Positions 33,034 to 44,106 of a DNA stretch of 64,000 nucleotides are shown here, piece after piece (positions within the stretch are counted from its first letter, which is position 1; every line of letters starts with the position of its first letter). The position numbers and the translations under genes were made by a program. This DNA comes from Hygrophila difformis (lineage: Eukaryota; Streptophyta; Magnoliopsida; Lamiales; Acanthaceae), in contig JAOANR010000002.1 in the NCBI GenBank assembly GCA_030278955.1, forward strand, positions 24,848,057-24,912,056, in the 5' to 3' direction. The notes under the pieces were generated by a model, which worked only from the letters and a program-made list of their open reading frames with translations, made no database searches and was not told the origin of the DNA.

Positions 33034-34402
33034 ATGATAAAAATGAGATAGCCGTCAATGAAAATTTTCCGGACGAGCAACTGTTTGCCTTGCACCTTCA
33101 TGATCAAGCTTGTCCATGGTTTTCCGACATTGCTAACTTTTTAGCATGTGGAATAATCCCACCATTCCAGCAAACGAACCAAAAAGCAAGGTTCAACCGA
33201 GATGTAGTTGACTACTTCTGGGAAGATCCTTATCTCTTCAAGCATTGTGCAGATTCGATTATTAGACCATGTGTAACTGAGCACGAGGCTTATCAAATCG
33301 CTAAAAAATGTCATGAATCGGAATATGGAGGTCACCATGGCCCCACTCGAACAGCTCACAAGGTGCTCGAGTGTGGTTTCTATTGGCCTACCATTTACGA
33401 GGATTGCAGGGCGTTGTTAAGGCTTGCGACAGATGCCAAAGATTAGGGAATATCTCCAAGAGGGATGAAATGCCTCAAAAAGGAATTCTCACCCTTGAGA
33501 TTTTCGATGTATGGGGCATTGACTTCATGGGACCATTCTCGACATCTGATGGGAATCACTACATCTTGGTAGCTGTCGATTACGTGTCCAAGTGGGTTGA
33601 GGCGGTTGCGCTGCCAACCAACGATGGTCACCAAGTCATCAAATTTCTGAAAAATAACATTTTCAATAGATTTGGTGTACCTAGGGTAATCATATCTGAT
33701 GGAGGAACCCACTTTGTTAACAAAGCTTTTGCAAATCTTATGAGCAAAAGTGGGATTCTCCACAGGATAGGCACGCCCTATCATCCCCAAACCAGTGGCC
33801 AAGTCGAGGTGTCAAACCGCGAAATCAAACATATACTCGAGGCCACTGTGGGGATAACCCGCAAAGACTGGTCACGTAAGCTCAATGATGCTTTATGGGC
33901 ATACCGCACTGCATTCAAGACTCCCATCGAGATGTCTCCATACAAGCTTGTCTTTGGAAAAGCCTGTCATTTGCCCGTAGAACTAGAGCACAAGGCTTAC
34001 TGGGCCGTAAAAATGCTTAATTTTGACCCACGAGTTGCTCAGAGTAAGTGCAAGTTGGACCTCAATGATATTGAGGAAATACGTGCGCAAGCTTATGAAA
34101 GCTCGAGGATTTACAAAGAGCGGACCCAGAAGTTACACGATCGTCGTATAAAGTCTAAACACTTCTATGTTGGCCAAAATATCTTGTTATTCAATTCTAG
34201 GTTGAAGCTGTTCCCCGGAAAGCTTAGATCCAGATGGGAAGGGCCATACGAAGTGGTGCACGTATTTGAAAGTGGAGCTGTCGGGATTCGAACTGACAAG
34301 GGAGAGCTGGTGGTGAATGGACAGAGACTGAAGGAGTACCTCGGGCAGTTCGACCCCGAAAAAGAAGTTCAAACGATATCAGAGCCGGCCTATGCTCAAT
34401 AA
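33034..34402 (+). pseudogene. Element E integrase (frameshifted)
   Basis: Same frame as RT to about 33415 (zinc-binding region with [20 protein letters not shown]), then a one-base shift, after which CDRCQRLGN completes the zinc motif. The catalytic core shows D in [10 protein letters not shown] in ISDGGTHF and E in [12 protein letters not shown]; the C-terminal part ends [20 protein letters not shown] and a short tail. No chromodomain, as expected for Athila. Stop at 34400-34402, about 115 bp before the 3' LTR, leaving no space for an env-like ORF. Confidence 0.9.
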
Positions 34403-34516
34403 AAATATATATATACTTATATAATTATTTATTACATAACATATTCATTTTTCTCGGACAATAAGTATCCAAAAATCAACTAAACATTTAGAGTATTAAG
34501 ACTCTAAATGTGAGGA
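34403..34516 (+). other. Short 3' untranslated region and probable PPT of E
   Basis: AT-rich with TATATATA; ends in AAATGTGAGGA directly before TGTTGATATTTGG, the inferred start of the 3' LTR. The purine tract is short and interrupted. Confidence 0.5.
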
Positions 34517-34853
34517 TGTTGATATTTGGAGAAAATCTAATAATTTTCTTGTGTTTGCCTTGCAGGAATTGATGGAACCAATAAAAAGAAAGATAAAGCT
34601 TCAAAAACCAGGTTCCCGGTTGGATCAATACTGAATTGAATGGAAATTACTTCCGGAAATTAGAGAAATTTAAAAATCGGAATAAATCCATAAAATAAGG
34701 GTGTTGATCCAACCTAATTTATGCAAGCAATTTATTATAGAGTAGTATTTCTGTTTAAATATGCTTATGCAGTAAGTTAATTTTAAAGAAAATGCATAAT
34801 TTTAGGAATGGTAAAAACTGGAAAATTTCCAAAATTTTTCTAAGTGTTGAATG

Positions 34854-35319
34854 CGGTCTAATTTGCACTTCAATTCAATTCGGTCTAAACCGAACTGTTT
34901 GAAACAGACCGCATCGGAGGTGTTGTCTTGGTAATTTTTACCAATTCGGTCTCCAAGCCAATTCGGTCTAGACCGAATTGGCCTAAGAGACCGAATTGAG
35001 CTTCCAAGGCACATGTTCCATCCTTGCGTACATATGGCCAAGTAGCAATTCGGTCTATAGCAATTCGGTCTACACCGAATTGATATTGAATAGACCGAAT
35101 TGATCTACAAAAGGTATTGCTCAATCCTTATTTTCTCAAGTGACCAATTCGGTCTACAAAGCAATTCGGTCTAGACCGAATCGCTTGAATAGACCGAATT
35201 GCGTCACAGGAGCAACCCCCATTATTTTTCCTAAGTACCCAATTCGGTCTTCTTACTGCAATTCGGTACCTAGATCAATTCAGTCTAGACCGAATTGATT
35301 TTAAAAAGATCGCATCGCA
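34854..35319. repeat. Palindromic half-site array in E LTR (distal U3, only in the 3' copy)
   Basis: Five modules starting near 34854, 34942, 35046, 35144 and 35240, spaced 88, 104, 98 and 96 bp. Modules 2-4 are the cleanest: CAATTCGGTCT, a 4-7-bp gap, a full palindrome of two half-sites, an 8-12-bp gap, and the complementary half-site. Modules 1 and 5 are degenerate. This region has no counterpart in the truncated 5' LTR. Confidence 0.88.
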
Positions 35320-36074
35320 GTAAATTTCCTTCCACATGACATCGTGCTGATTTCCATCAGTCCCCGTATGCCGTGGGAATCCGGATCAACCAACTCGATT
35401 GCTCAAACTGATCTGGTAAGGATAAGAAAACCATAATGGGATTGAAAATGTAGATCCAGTTCAAGGACAAAGAAGGAAGTCTGAGGTCGAATCAAATGGA
35501 CCCAGCAGCCAGAAGCTGACCAAGGAAGCAGAAGAATGACCTTTAGATGCAAAAATGGATTAAATTGGCATAAAGAGGTCAAAGCCATCGCGGAAGCCGT
35601 CGGCGGAAATTGATTGAAATCTGATCGGAAGTCGGCCGGAAAATTTTTCGGTCACGAGGTCAACGCCGAAATAGTGGCAGTCAACACAGGCCCTAGCTGG
35701 TCAATGATCAAGAATTACAAGAAGTCCCCCTTCTGTTTTTGATAATGGCCAAAATTGCCCATTATTTCCAATCAATTTCCGTGTCTGAGACGGACATTTT
35801 GATCGTAATCCCATATTATTTTAATAAGAAAGCAGTTGAATTCGATAGATTAGTGCAAGTTTGTAAGAAAAATAAGCTGGTAATGAAAGACACAAAAATA
35901 TGCAATTTTAATTGTATTTGTGTTAGAAAAATCCAAAAATATGAAAAAAAAAAGGAAAAAGAAAAGAAAAAGGAATGAAAAGATGGGCAAAAGAATAAAA
36001 TAGCCCACAAAAATAAAAAAAGATGGGAAAAAGAATGAAAATCCCACAAACTGAAATTTTTGGTTAAGTGTTGA

Positions 36075-36500
36075 AGATCAATTCGGTCTGCGCAAATTCG
36101 GTCTAAACCGAATTGCTGAAGGGAAGAAGAAGAAAAATAGACAAGTGTTGAAGAAGAGAAGTAGAGCAACCAATTCGGTCTGTGGCAATTCGGTCTAAAC
36201 CGAATTGACCCCTAGACCGAATTGCACTATGGAAAGAAGAAGACCCTGAGACGAAAAGAAAAGAAGGGATTCGATCTATGCAATTCGGTCTAGGCCGAAT
36301 TGCTTGCATAGACCGAATTGCCTCAAAGCAAGGAAGCCAAACAGGAGCCATCATCAATTGGAAAAGGCCAATTCGATCTACACATAGACGAATTGTTGAA
36401 TGAATGTCACATTCCATGCTCAAGATCAAGAAGGAAGACCTCATGCAATTCGAATTGCACCAATTCGGCCTAAACCGAATTGCTTGAGGAGACCGAATTA
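36075..36500. repeat. Palindromic half-site array in E 3' LTR (proximal U3)
   Basis: Counterpart of 6060-6490. The module at about 36266-36320 is complete here, while the 5' LTR copy has lost its left half-site. The first module has lost its right flank relative to the 5' LTR copy (13-14 bp shorter). Confidence 0.85.
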
Positions 36501-36593
36501 CATTCAAAATTGCATCCAATTGAAGCTGTGAGCACGTGAGAAATGCATGGAACTGTTGATGGGCCCTGATGGGCCTAGGGTTTCGAGAAGAGG

Positions 36594-36601
36594 TATAAAA
36601 G
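36594..36601 (+). promoter_or_regulatory. TATA box of E 3' LTR
   Basis: TATAAAAG, same context as 6581. Confidence 0.6.
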
Positions 36602-37505
36602 CTGACCTCCCTCAACACAAGAAATATTCTTACACACTTTGACATTTTGCTGGGAGACAAAAAGAAGGAGCAGAAGCAGTTCTTCACCCCTTAAGGGTTA
36701 GGTAGGTAGTTTAGTTTAGTTAGTTTATTTTCATGCATGTAGTTTAGTTTTAATGCTTTAATCTTAGTTTATTTTTGTAGAAGCTTGTTACTACCTTTAG
36801 AGTAGCCATTTCCATACATTTCACATGCTTTGTAGTTAGAATAAACCCTACCTTCAAGTTAATGATGGTTTTGGGTTATTTATTTGCTTTCAAGTGCTAA
36901 TACAAGAAAAGATCCAGAAATGGGTTGTTATTTTTATGTTTTTGGCACTCCTTTAGTGCTTTCCTTAGCAATAAATGTAGAATGTTTGTTTGTTCAACTA
37001 GGTTACATTTATTATGTCCTAGTTGACTTACATTCTCAATAAATGCATGTTTAGTGGGTTTTTGGTTTGTTTTTATGCCTTAGAGCTTCAAATAAGTGTT
37101 CTTAGGTTTTAGACACTTTTAGGGTTGTTAGAATTTATTTACTGTCTTATGTTACTGTTCTTGTTCTCTTTATTTTAGTTTATTGTTGCCTTAGATAATG
37201 TAAGTGTTCTTATTTTTATGCATGTAGTTCTTAGATGTTTAAGTGTTTTAGGTTCTTTAATCTTTGATTTCTTGTTTGTAGAATTAGGGTTTGATTCTTA
37301 CCACTGCCCACTGGACACGTACTCTACTATTGCTATTTCCTTAAAATGCTCACTAGTGTGGCTGTGAGGTGACACTGATGTGAAATGAAGGATTTGGTAA
37401 ATCTCATCCATCATAGACCACACAGTGTAAAACGAACCTGTACTTGTGAGCACAAAAATACACTTATGTGGAAAAAGACATGCAATTCGATTTGAGGCAA
37501 TTCGG

Positions 37506-40075
37506 TATAACACCCCGGTTTTTGGTCACCCAGGTCGGAATGTCACCGCCACACCTCCCTAGTAAGACACGGTTTCTCCGGCTTACTAAAGAGATGCAAG
37601 GCTAGGTATTTCAGTATTTAAAAATATTTAAAACATTTGCAAACAGCCCATACAACATAGTCTCGAAAATAATAATATCATAGCGCAGCGGAAAATAGTA
37701 TCTAAGTATAATATTGCAGCGGAAATGTAAATACGACCGACATGGTCAAAACACGGGTTAAACAGGCCCGTTAATTCTATAGTCTAACGCAATAATTTAA
37801 ATAATAAAGTTTCGCAAAAATAAAGTTTCCCCCATGCATGAATTTGCTTATGTTTGTTCCACAAACTCTGTAAGGAAAAAAGAAAATGAATGGTTTGGTC
37901 AGCACAACTTGCTGAGTAAGTTAACACATGCATGATCGTAGGGTTTAAAAGCTATTAATTTAATATTTACATAAAAGCATGATAATATTTATAAATTATT
38001 TAATATAATAATATAACCATTTCTCATAATTTGAATCATGGCACTAATCAATAATACATTTAGCATAATTTAAATAAAAGCCATAATTAATTTAAATAAG
38101 GCATTTAATAATTTAAAAGGACAATAATTAAACATTTAACTATCCCCATTACTCCCAAGATTTAGTATTTCAAGTATTTCACGATTTCATCGCGATGTCA
38201 ACAAGTTTAGCCGGAAACTGGCGGCCGCAGCCGTATCTGCCATACCCAGTACCACTCTGAGCCTCGGGAAACCCATATGGATATTCACGAGAGTGTAGGC
38301 CATATATCTCATGCCGTTTTGGCAACATATCTCAAAAAATTTCGCGCGGGTCACCATCGTCCATAAATGCACGAAGTGAATCGTTAGGAGGGCACCCTGC
38401 AGAGCACTCACCCCCTAATTTAAAGATCAAGTTTGTAAAGGGGATTTCCTAAATTTTAGATTTCATGTATTTATTTCAAAGAGTCTTCTACTCGTTTAAA
38501 CCTTAAAGGCTAGTTTCACCGTTTCAACAAGATTTCAAGATTTGACTCGGTCAACCACAGTTTACTCTAAAATTCATTAAAAATCGAATTTAATTCCAAA
38601 AATTCTGAAATTTTAGCACTGACTCTGAAACATCGAGATGAACAACTTTCGTGTTTAACTTTTTCAATCCGAGGTACCGAGACAGGTCAAAAACATCAAT
38701 TTTCGTCATATCATTAATCTGTCCGAATTTCGTGTACAGCAGTTTAAGATTATCAAGATCTACTATAGCAAATCAACTCCAAACTTAATGAAATTTTACA
38801 GAGACCTTCTTAAGACATTTTTCTACAACTTTCATGTTCGGCTAAAGATCTAAATCGGCTTATAACTAATGTCAAAAACGTCATCAAGTTCGAACCGAAG
38901 ATCTGTCCAGATTTCAAGAACCAATCTCAAAGCAGTTCGGTTTCGGGTGGATTTCAGATATCAAAACGTCTCTAAAAATTCTGAAAATTTTACAGGAGAT
39001 AGATCTAAGTCTTAGAAACGTTTTTTATGTTTTACGTTTTTCCGTTTGAAGACGTTTAAAGGTTCGGAAAAATTCGACAAAACTGTTGCACCGGTAAAAA
39101 TCATATGTTGACAGATTTTTGAAAGATTTGATTAAGCTTTTAGGTTTCGTGTTTTAATTTCTCCCAAAACCATGTAAGTGTCAACTACACAGATTTGTAG
39201 ATGTCCGGGATCATCTATTTCGAAGGCGTGGCTTCCAGTCCACCGTTTATCCTCTCCGTTCGTCGGGTTCTACGTTCTAGATCCGATTCAGGGTGTAGAA
39301 ATAAAAAAAAGAGAGTTAGGGTTTTGTTTTTGAATTAAAAACGAGATGGATGAACCGATCTAACTTACCAAAGCGTTAGAAGAGATCCGAATTCGTCCAC
39401 GGCAGTCCCCGCTCGGTTTTGGTGCCTCCGATGGCTTCCGGATCTAGGGTTTTGTGTATAGAGAGTATCGTAGGATTTTGAAAAGTGTTCGGGGCTTTCA
39501 AAAGGTGTTATTTATAGGCAAACATGACCTAGGGACGTCCAAGGTCTGCCTCTAAGAGTCTTGAGCCGAAAGGTGTTCAATTGAAGTCGGAAAATCCGGA
39601 TTCGGGCGAGTGAATCTCGCAACCGGCGAATCTGTCGCTCGGCGCGGTCGTGGCGCGGCTTCTCCACCTTCATCGCGCGGCCACCGCGCGGCACTCACCT
39701 GGACTTCGGTCCGGGCGGGTCGTGCGATCCGTCGTGCCTTTCCTCCTCTCTTTCGGACTTCTATCCCCCTATGCTCTCGGATTCTGATTTCCGGGGTATC
39801 TTCGGGTTTCTATTTCCTCTCTAAATTTTATTCGGGTCTAAATGCATGTTTGGACTCGAATTCTCGAGTTCATTGGTGTCGGGTTTCGGTGTACAATTTA
39901 TTTATCTTTAATAATTCTTTTTATTTAATTAAATTCCTTTAATTCTTTTTTAAGTTAAATCTCATTTCTCATTTCCTTACCTTTATTTATTTATTTGCTG
40001 AATTTATTTATTTATTTTATTTATTGTTTATTTATTTAATTATTTGTTTATGTTGCAAAATTCTCGGGTATTACA
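37506..40075 (-). repeat. 3' LTR of A
   Basis: 2570 bp. On the + strand it runs from TATAACACCCCGG to CGGGTATTACA. Position 37507 is A where the other LTR has G, so the conserved terminal TG/CA is lost. TATA in element sense at 39509-39517 (CTATAAATA). Contains a CGCGCGG-rich box at about 39640-39690. Confidence 0.9.
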
Positions 40076-40331
40076 GTCTACCCTCTTTAAGAATCAACTT
40101 CGTCCTCGAAGTTGTGTTTTGGCTTTTCTCGTGCTAAGGTGTTTTTTTGTTTGTTTTGTTATGTTGTGACTGAACTTAGAATTAAAACTTCTAAGATGCC
40201 TACGTACCCTATGAAGGGATCAAGCCATAACGTAGTTCAAAATAATTTGAATTTGTTTGTTTGTTTACAAAAGATGCACAAAAACCGAAAAAAAAAACGG
40301 GTATGACATCCTCTCCCCCTTAAGGTTGCAG
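40076..40331 (-). other. 3' untranslated region of A with two polypurine tracts
   Basis: In element sense the tract abutting the LTR is TTCTTAAAGAGGGTAGAC (40076-40093). A second one, CTTAAGGGGGAGAGGATG, lies at 40307-40324, just after the pol stop. In element B the LTR starts at the equivalent of the second tract. The conserved block 'acgtaccct.tgaagggatcaag' (about 40200-40225) between the tracts is present in all Tekay-type LTRs or UTRs of this window. Confidence 0.75.
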
Positions 40332-40658
40332 TTATGTCCCCATAACTGTGTCGGTGTCGGTTTGGAATAGTGTCGGGTAGCGTTCTCTCATGTCGGATTC
40401 TACCTCCCAAGTTGCCGTCTCACTTTCGTGGTTCGACTAAAGAACGTTGATCATTTTGACGGTTTTGTTCCCCGTTACGCGCTCCTTAGTGTTTAGAATT
40501 CACACTGGGACTTCTTCATAAGTCAAATCCTCATCGAGTTCGATTATCTCCGGTTGAAGTACATGTGTCGGGTCCGGCACGTACTTCTTTAGTTGTGAGA
40601 CATGGAAGACATTATGAACTCGAACTAATTGTGGCGGTAAAGCCGGTCGGTAGGCTAA
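40332..40658 (-). pseudogene. C-terminal end of A pol: integrase tail and decayed chromodomain
   Basis: Rejoins the pol fragment on the far side of B (TSD GCTAA at 40654-40658). Starts with LAYRPALPPQLVRVHNVFHVSQLKKYVPD, followed (in short) by a chromodomain-type segment with EIIELDEDLTYEEVPV, LNTKERVTGNKTVKM, ATWEVESDMRERYP. Two in-frame stops, at 40500-40502 and 40437-40439, fall where this family carries aromatic (Trp) residues; both are explained by G-to-A changes, as expected from deamination of methylated cytosine. Natural stop at 40332-40334. Confidence 0.8.
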
Positions 40659-43600
40659 TGTAACACCCCGGATTTGATAACCCAGGCCGAGGTGTCACCG
40701 CCGCACCTCCCTAGCAAGACACGGTTTCTCCGAGCTTGCTAAAGAGATGCAAGGCTATAAGTGTTGGAAAAAGTTTTAAAAGCAAGTCCGGAATTACTTA
40801 AAAATAATAATGTAATATCATCCATACATGATTAAAATAATAAGTTGCAGCGGAAATTTAAATATGGGCCGACATGGCCAAAACGCAGTGGGTAATTTAA
40901 GCCTAACAACATACAACATTCACAATTATTAATTTAAATTCCCGAGCCCCCAATATGCGTGCATGCTCATGCCATTTCTTCTTACTCTGTAAAAGAAAAA
41001 TAAAACAACGGTTTCATCAGTATATAAAATACTGAGTAAGTTAATTCTTAACATAACAATAATGGGTTTTAAAATGTAATTAATAAAAATTATCCTTTTT
41101 ACTCATGCACCTTTTTATAATATAAAAATGTATTTTGGCAAAATTGATAGTAAGAATTTAACTGCATGATTCTAACGTAAGAGATGTACACAAATACTAA
41201 GTATATAAACTTTTGGAAATTTAACAAAAGGAATTTACTATAAGTCAAAGGGTTTCATAATTTATGGGATAGATTATATGTTCTCGCATAGCTAATATTT
41301 CATTTTTCTACTTTTGTTTCCACTTGGGCACTTATGTCCACAAGTCTTACAAATCACCATTCGCTAGGGCTCTTATGTCCACAAGCCTCATGGTCGATAT
41401 TTCACTAGGGCTCTTATGTCCTCTAGTCGTACGCTTGGGCTCTTATGTCCACAAGCCTCAAATCAATATTTCACTAGGGCTCTTATGTCCGCTAGTCGTA
41501 CGCTTGGGCCCTTATGTCCACAAGCCTCATAATTAGTGTTTCACTAGGGCTCTTATGTCCGCTAGTCGTACGCTTGGGCTCTTATGTCCACAAGCCACAT
41601 AATCAAGATTTCATAGTTCCCAATTCGATCATAAATCATAAAGTTTTCAAAATTGTTGAAAGTGTCGCAAGGACAGTTTTCCATGAATCTTAAGGTTTAG
41701 TAAGCGCACACATCGCAAATTACGCATTTTTACTTTAAAAATTCATTCCTCAGGCGAACGACCTGAAATTTTTACAGTGCACCAACGACACCCTAACGAA
41801 CAACTTTTGTCTTTTAGGTTTCTCGAATTCGAGTAAGGAAACAAGTCAAATTCTACGATCTTCTTAAAAAGTATAATCTGCCGCTTTCCGGTAACAGCGC
41901 ATTGTTTTTAAAACATGTTTCCGACGTAGTAAACGAACTCTGAAAATTATGAAATTTTACAGGCATGCAAACGACACAAAAATGAACAAGTTCTATTAGA
42001 GGTATTTTGTCCGGAAACACTCCGGATCAGATCAGATCCGCGCATCAAGTTCGGATAAAAATCTGTCAAGTTTTCTTTTCAAAAACACAGGCTGTTCGGA
42101 TCAATTTAAAGGTTCAAATGTTAACGAAAGTTCACGAAATTTTACGGGCATAATCTTAAGACAAGTATCTACAACTTTTATGTTCACATCAAAGATTGTT
42201 TTCGACCGAAGGTGAGAGAAACATCCACATGAAGTCCGCATATGAAAGCTGTCAGGATTTTCGAAGGTATTTAAAAATGCAGAATCTTCTCGGTGAAATT
42301 TCGAGTATCAAAACTTAACGAAAACACGTGAAATTTTACGGACACAATATTTAGACAGTTAGCTACAACTTTTGTTTTTACATAAAAGTTTAGTTTTGAT
42401 GGGATCCATTACAAAAACGTCAAGGGAGTCGAACACGCAAAACTGCCACAGGTTGGGTTTTAAACGAAAACGCTGAATATACCAGATTCGATTTGACGGA
42501 CCAAACATCGATGAAAATTTCTGAAAATTTAACACAGTATACGTTAAGTCCTTAGGAACAATTTTGTAGTTTTAAGTTTCTCCGTTTGAAAGCTCGAAAA
42601 GGGTCTAAAAATTGGATTTCAGAAACTGCGCATAGGGAGGGTGTTTGGGACAGATTTTCGTGTGTTGATTAAACCTTGCATTCCATTCGATTTTTAGGGC
42701 ACCAAAACGGTTATGAGAAGAATCAACTTACAGTATCTAAGATCTAAAGTCTTAGATTTCGTCGGGATGGTCTCCGGAGTCCGTGAATACGCCCAATCTA
42801 CTCGTCTCTTTCTCTTCGGCTCCGATTTTGTGTTTACAAGCAAAAGCCCGTAAGTTAGGATGATGTTTATGATCTTTAAAAAGAATAGGAAATCTGATTC
42901 ACATCTTACCACTACTCCAAGGCCTGAGATCCTTGATCTACACACTCCCTTGATCGATTATGGTCGCCGGAAAGCCGCCGGAAAGTCGTCGGAAGCGAAG
43001 AACTTGGTTTTTTGGTTTTTGGGAGAGATTTCGGATGAGGAGTGGCTTGAATTGACTGAGAATGGAGTGGGAGGCTGGTCAAATTCGACCTAATAGCCTT
43101 CCATTCGACTGAGATCGACTTACCATACTCGGGGTCGAAATTTTTGGCAAGAATCGTCCATCCCGCTCGATTTGCAGCAAACTGCTGCTTGGCGCGCTCC
43201 TGGCGCGTCCCCGCGCAGAGACCGCGCGGCCCTGGCCTGGGCTGCGGCGTGGGCCGGGTCGTGCGATCCGTCGGGCCTTTTTCTCGTCTCTTTCAAACTT
43301 CTATCCTTCTACATTTTCGTGCTCGATTTTTCGGGTCGTTCTCGGGTTACGATTCCTTTCTTAAATTTATTTCGACTCCAATGAATTTCATATTCGAAAT
43401 CTTGAATCCGTCGAGTTTGAATCCGTCGGCTTGAATTCATCGTCTTTCGACTCTCGTGTAATTTATCTGATTAAATTACTCCCGACTTCACGGGGTTTTG
43501 GAATTAAAATTCTTTTCCTTCTTGAATTTAATTCCGATTCTTTTAACTTGATTCATGGAATTTCTTTGGGCTTCCTTTCCCTCTTTTATTCCATTTTGAA

Positions 43601-44004
43601 TTTTTGGATTCTATCGGCGTTTCATTTCCGAGCAATAATTTGTTGTGATAAATTATTTTCTTCTTCTCGGAGATATATCAACCTTGATCGGATTAAGAAA
43701 TAAATTTGATTCCTTGAACGCCGATAAAAATCCCGGGTATTACAGTCTACCCCCCTTAAGCATCAACTTCGTCCTTGAAGTTGTGTTTCGGCTTTTATTA
43801 TTTTATTATTTTGTGATATTGTGTTATTGAATTATTGTTTGATTGTTGATTGTTTGTTGTTTGATTATTGTTTGACTGAACCCAGAATTGAAATTTCCAA
43901 GTTGCCTACGTACCCTGTGAAGGGATCAAGTCATTACGTAGTTCAAAACAATTCGAATTTGTTTATTTTATTGATTTGGAATGCATAATATTCGGGTGGT
44001 TACA
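40659..44004 (-). repeat. 3' LTR of B
   Basis: 3346 bp; + strand TGTAACACCCCGG ... GGGTGGTTACA. Near its + strand end, at 43735-43765, is an embedded 'cgggtattacagtctacccccc', i.e. the LTR end plus PPT of an A-type element, now internal. Includes a tandem block (41326-41605) and a CGCGCGG-rich box (about 43190-43230). Open frames at 43144-43434 and repeats of them at 48124 are not supported as genes. Confidence 0.9.
41326..41605. repeat. Tandem 'gggctcttatgtccacaagcc' block in B LTR
   Basis: About nine copies of a 20-25-bp word (GGGCTCTTATGTCC followed by ACAAGCC or GCTAGTCGTACGC), arranged in alternating pairs of about 60 bp. Repeated at 46306-46585 in the other LTR. Function unknown. Confidence 0.8.
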
Positions 44005-44019
44005 TCCTCCCCCCTTAAG
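44005..44019 (-). other. Polypurine tract of B
   Basis: In element sense CTTAAGGGGGGAGGA directly precedes TGTAACCACCCG, the 3' LTR start. Confidence 0.85.
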
Positions 44020-44106
44020 ATTACAGTTATGTCCCCATAACTGCCTATGCATTATTCTCAAGGATGTTGGAGTTTTGACCTTGTTCCCTTTTTCAGCTTC
44101 TCCCTG

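Noticed and set aside
34854..35319. Regularly spaced repeats considered as a CRISPR array
   Set aside because: Repeat units are internally palindromic clusters with degenerate members, spacers are similar in two LTR copies, no cas genes, and the context is a plant retrotransposon.
43144..43434. GC-rich plus-strand ORF in B's LTR (and 48124-48414)
   Set aside because: Present only as part of the LTR CGCGCGG box region, no homology recognised; GC bias alone keeps the frame open.
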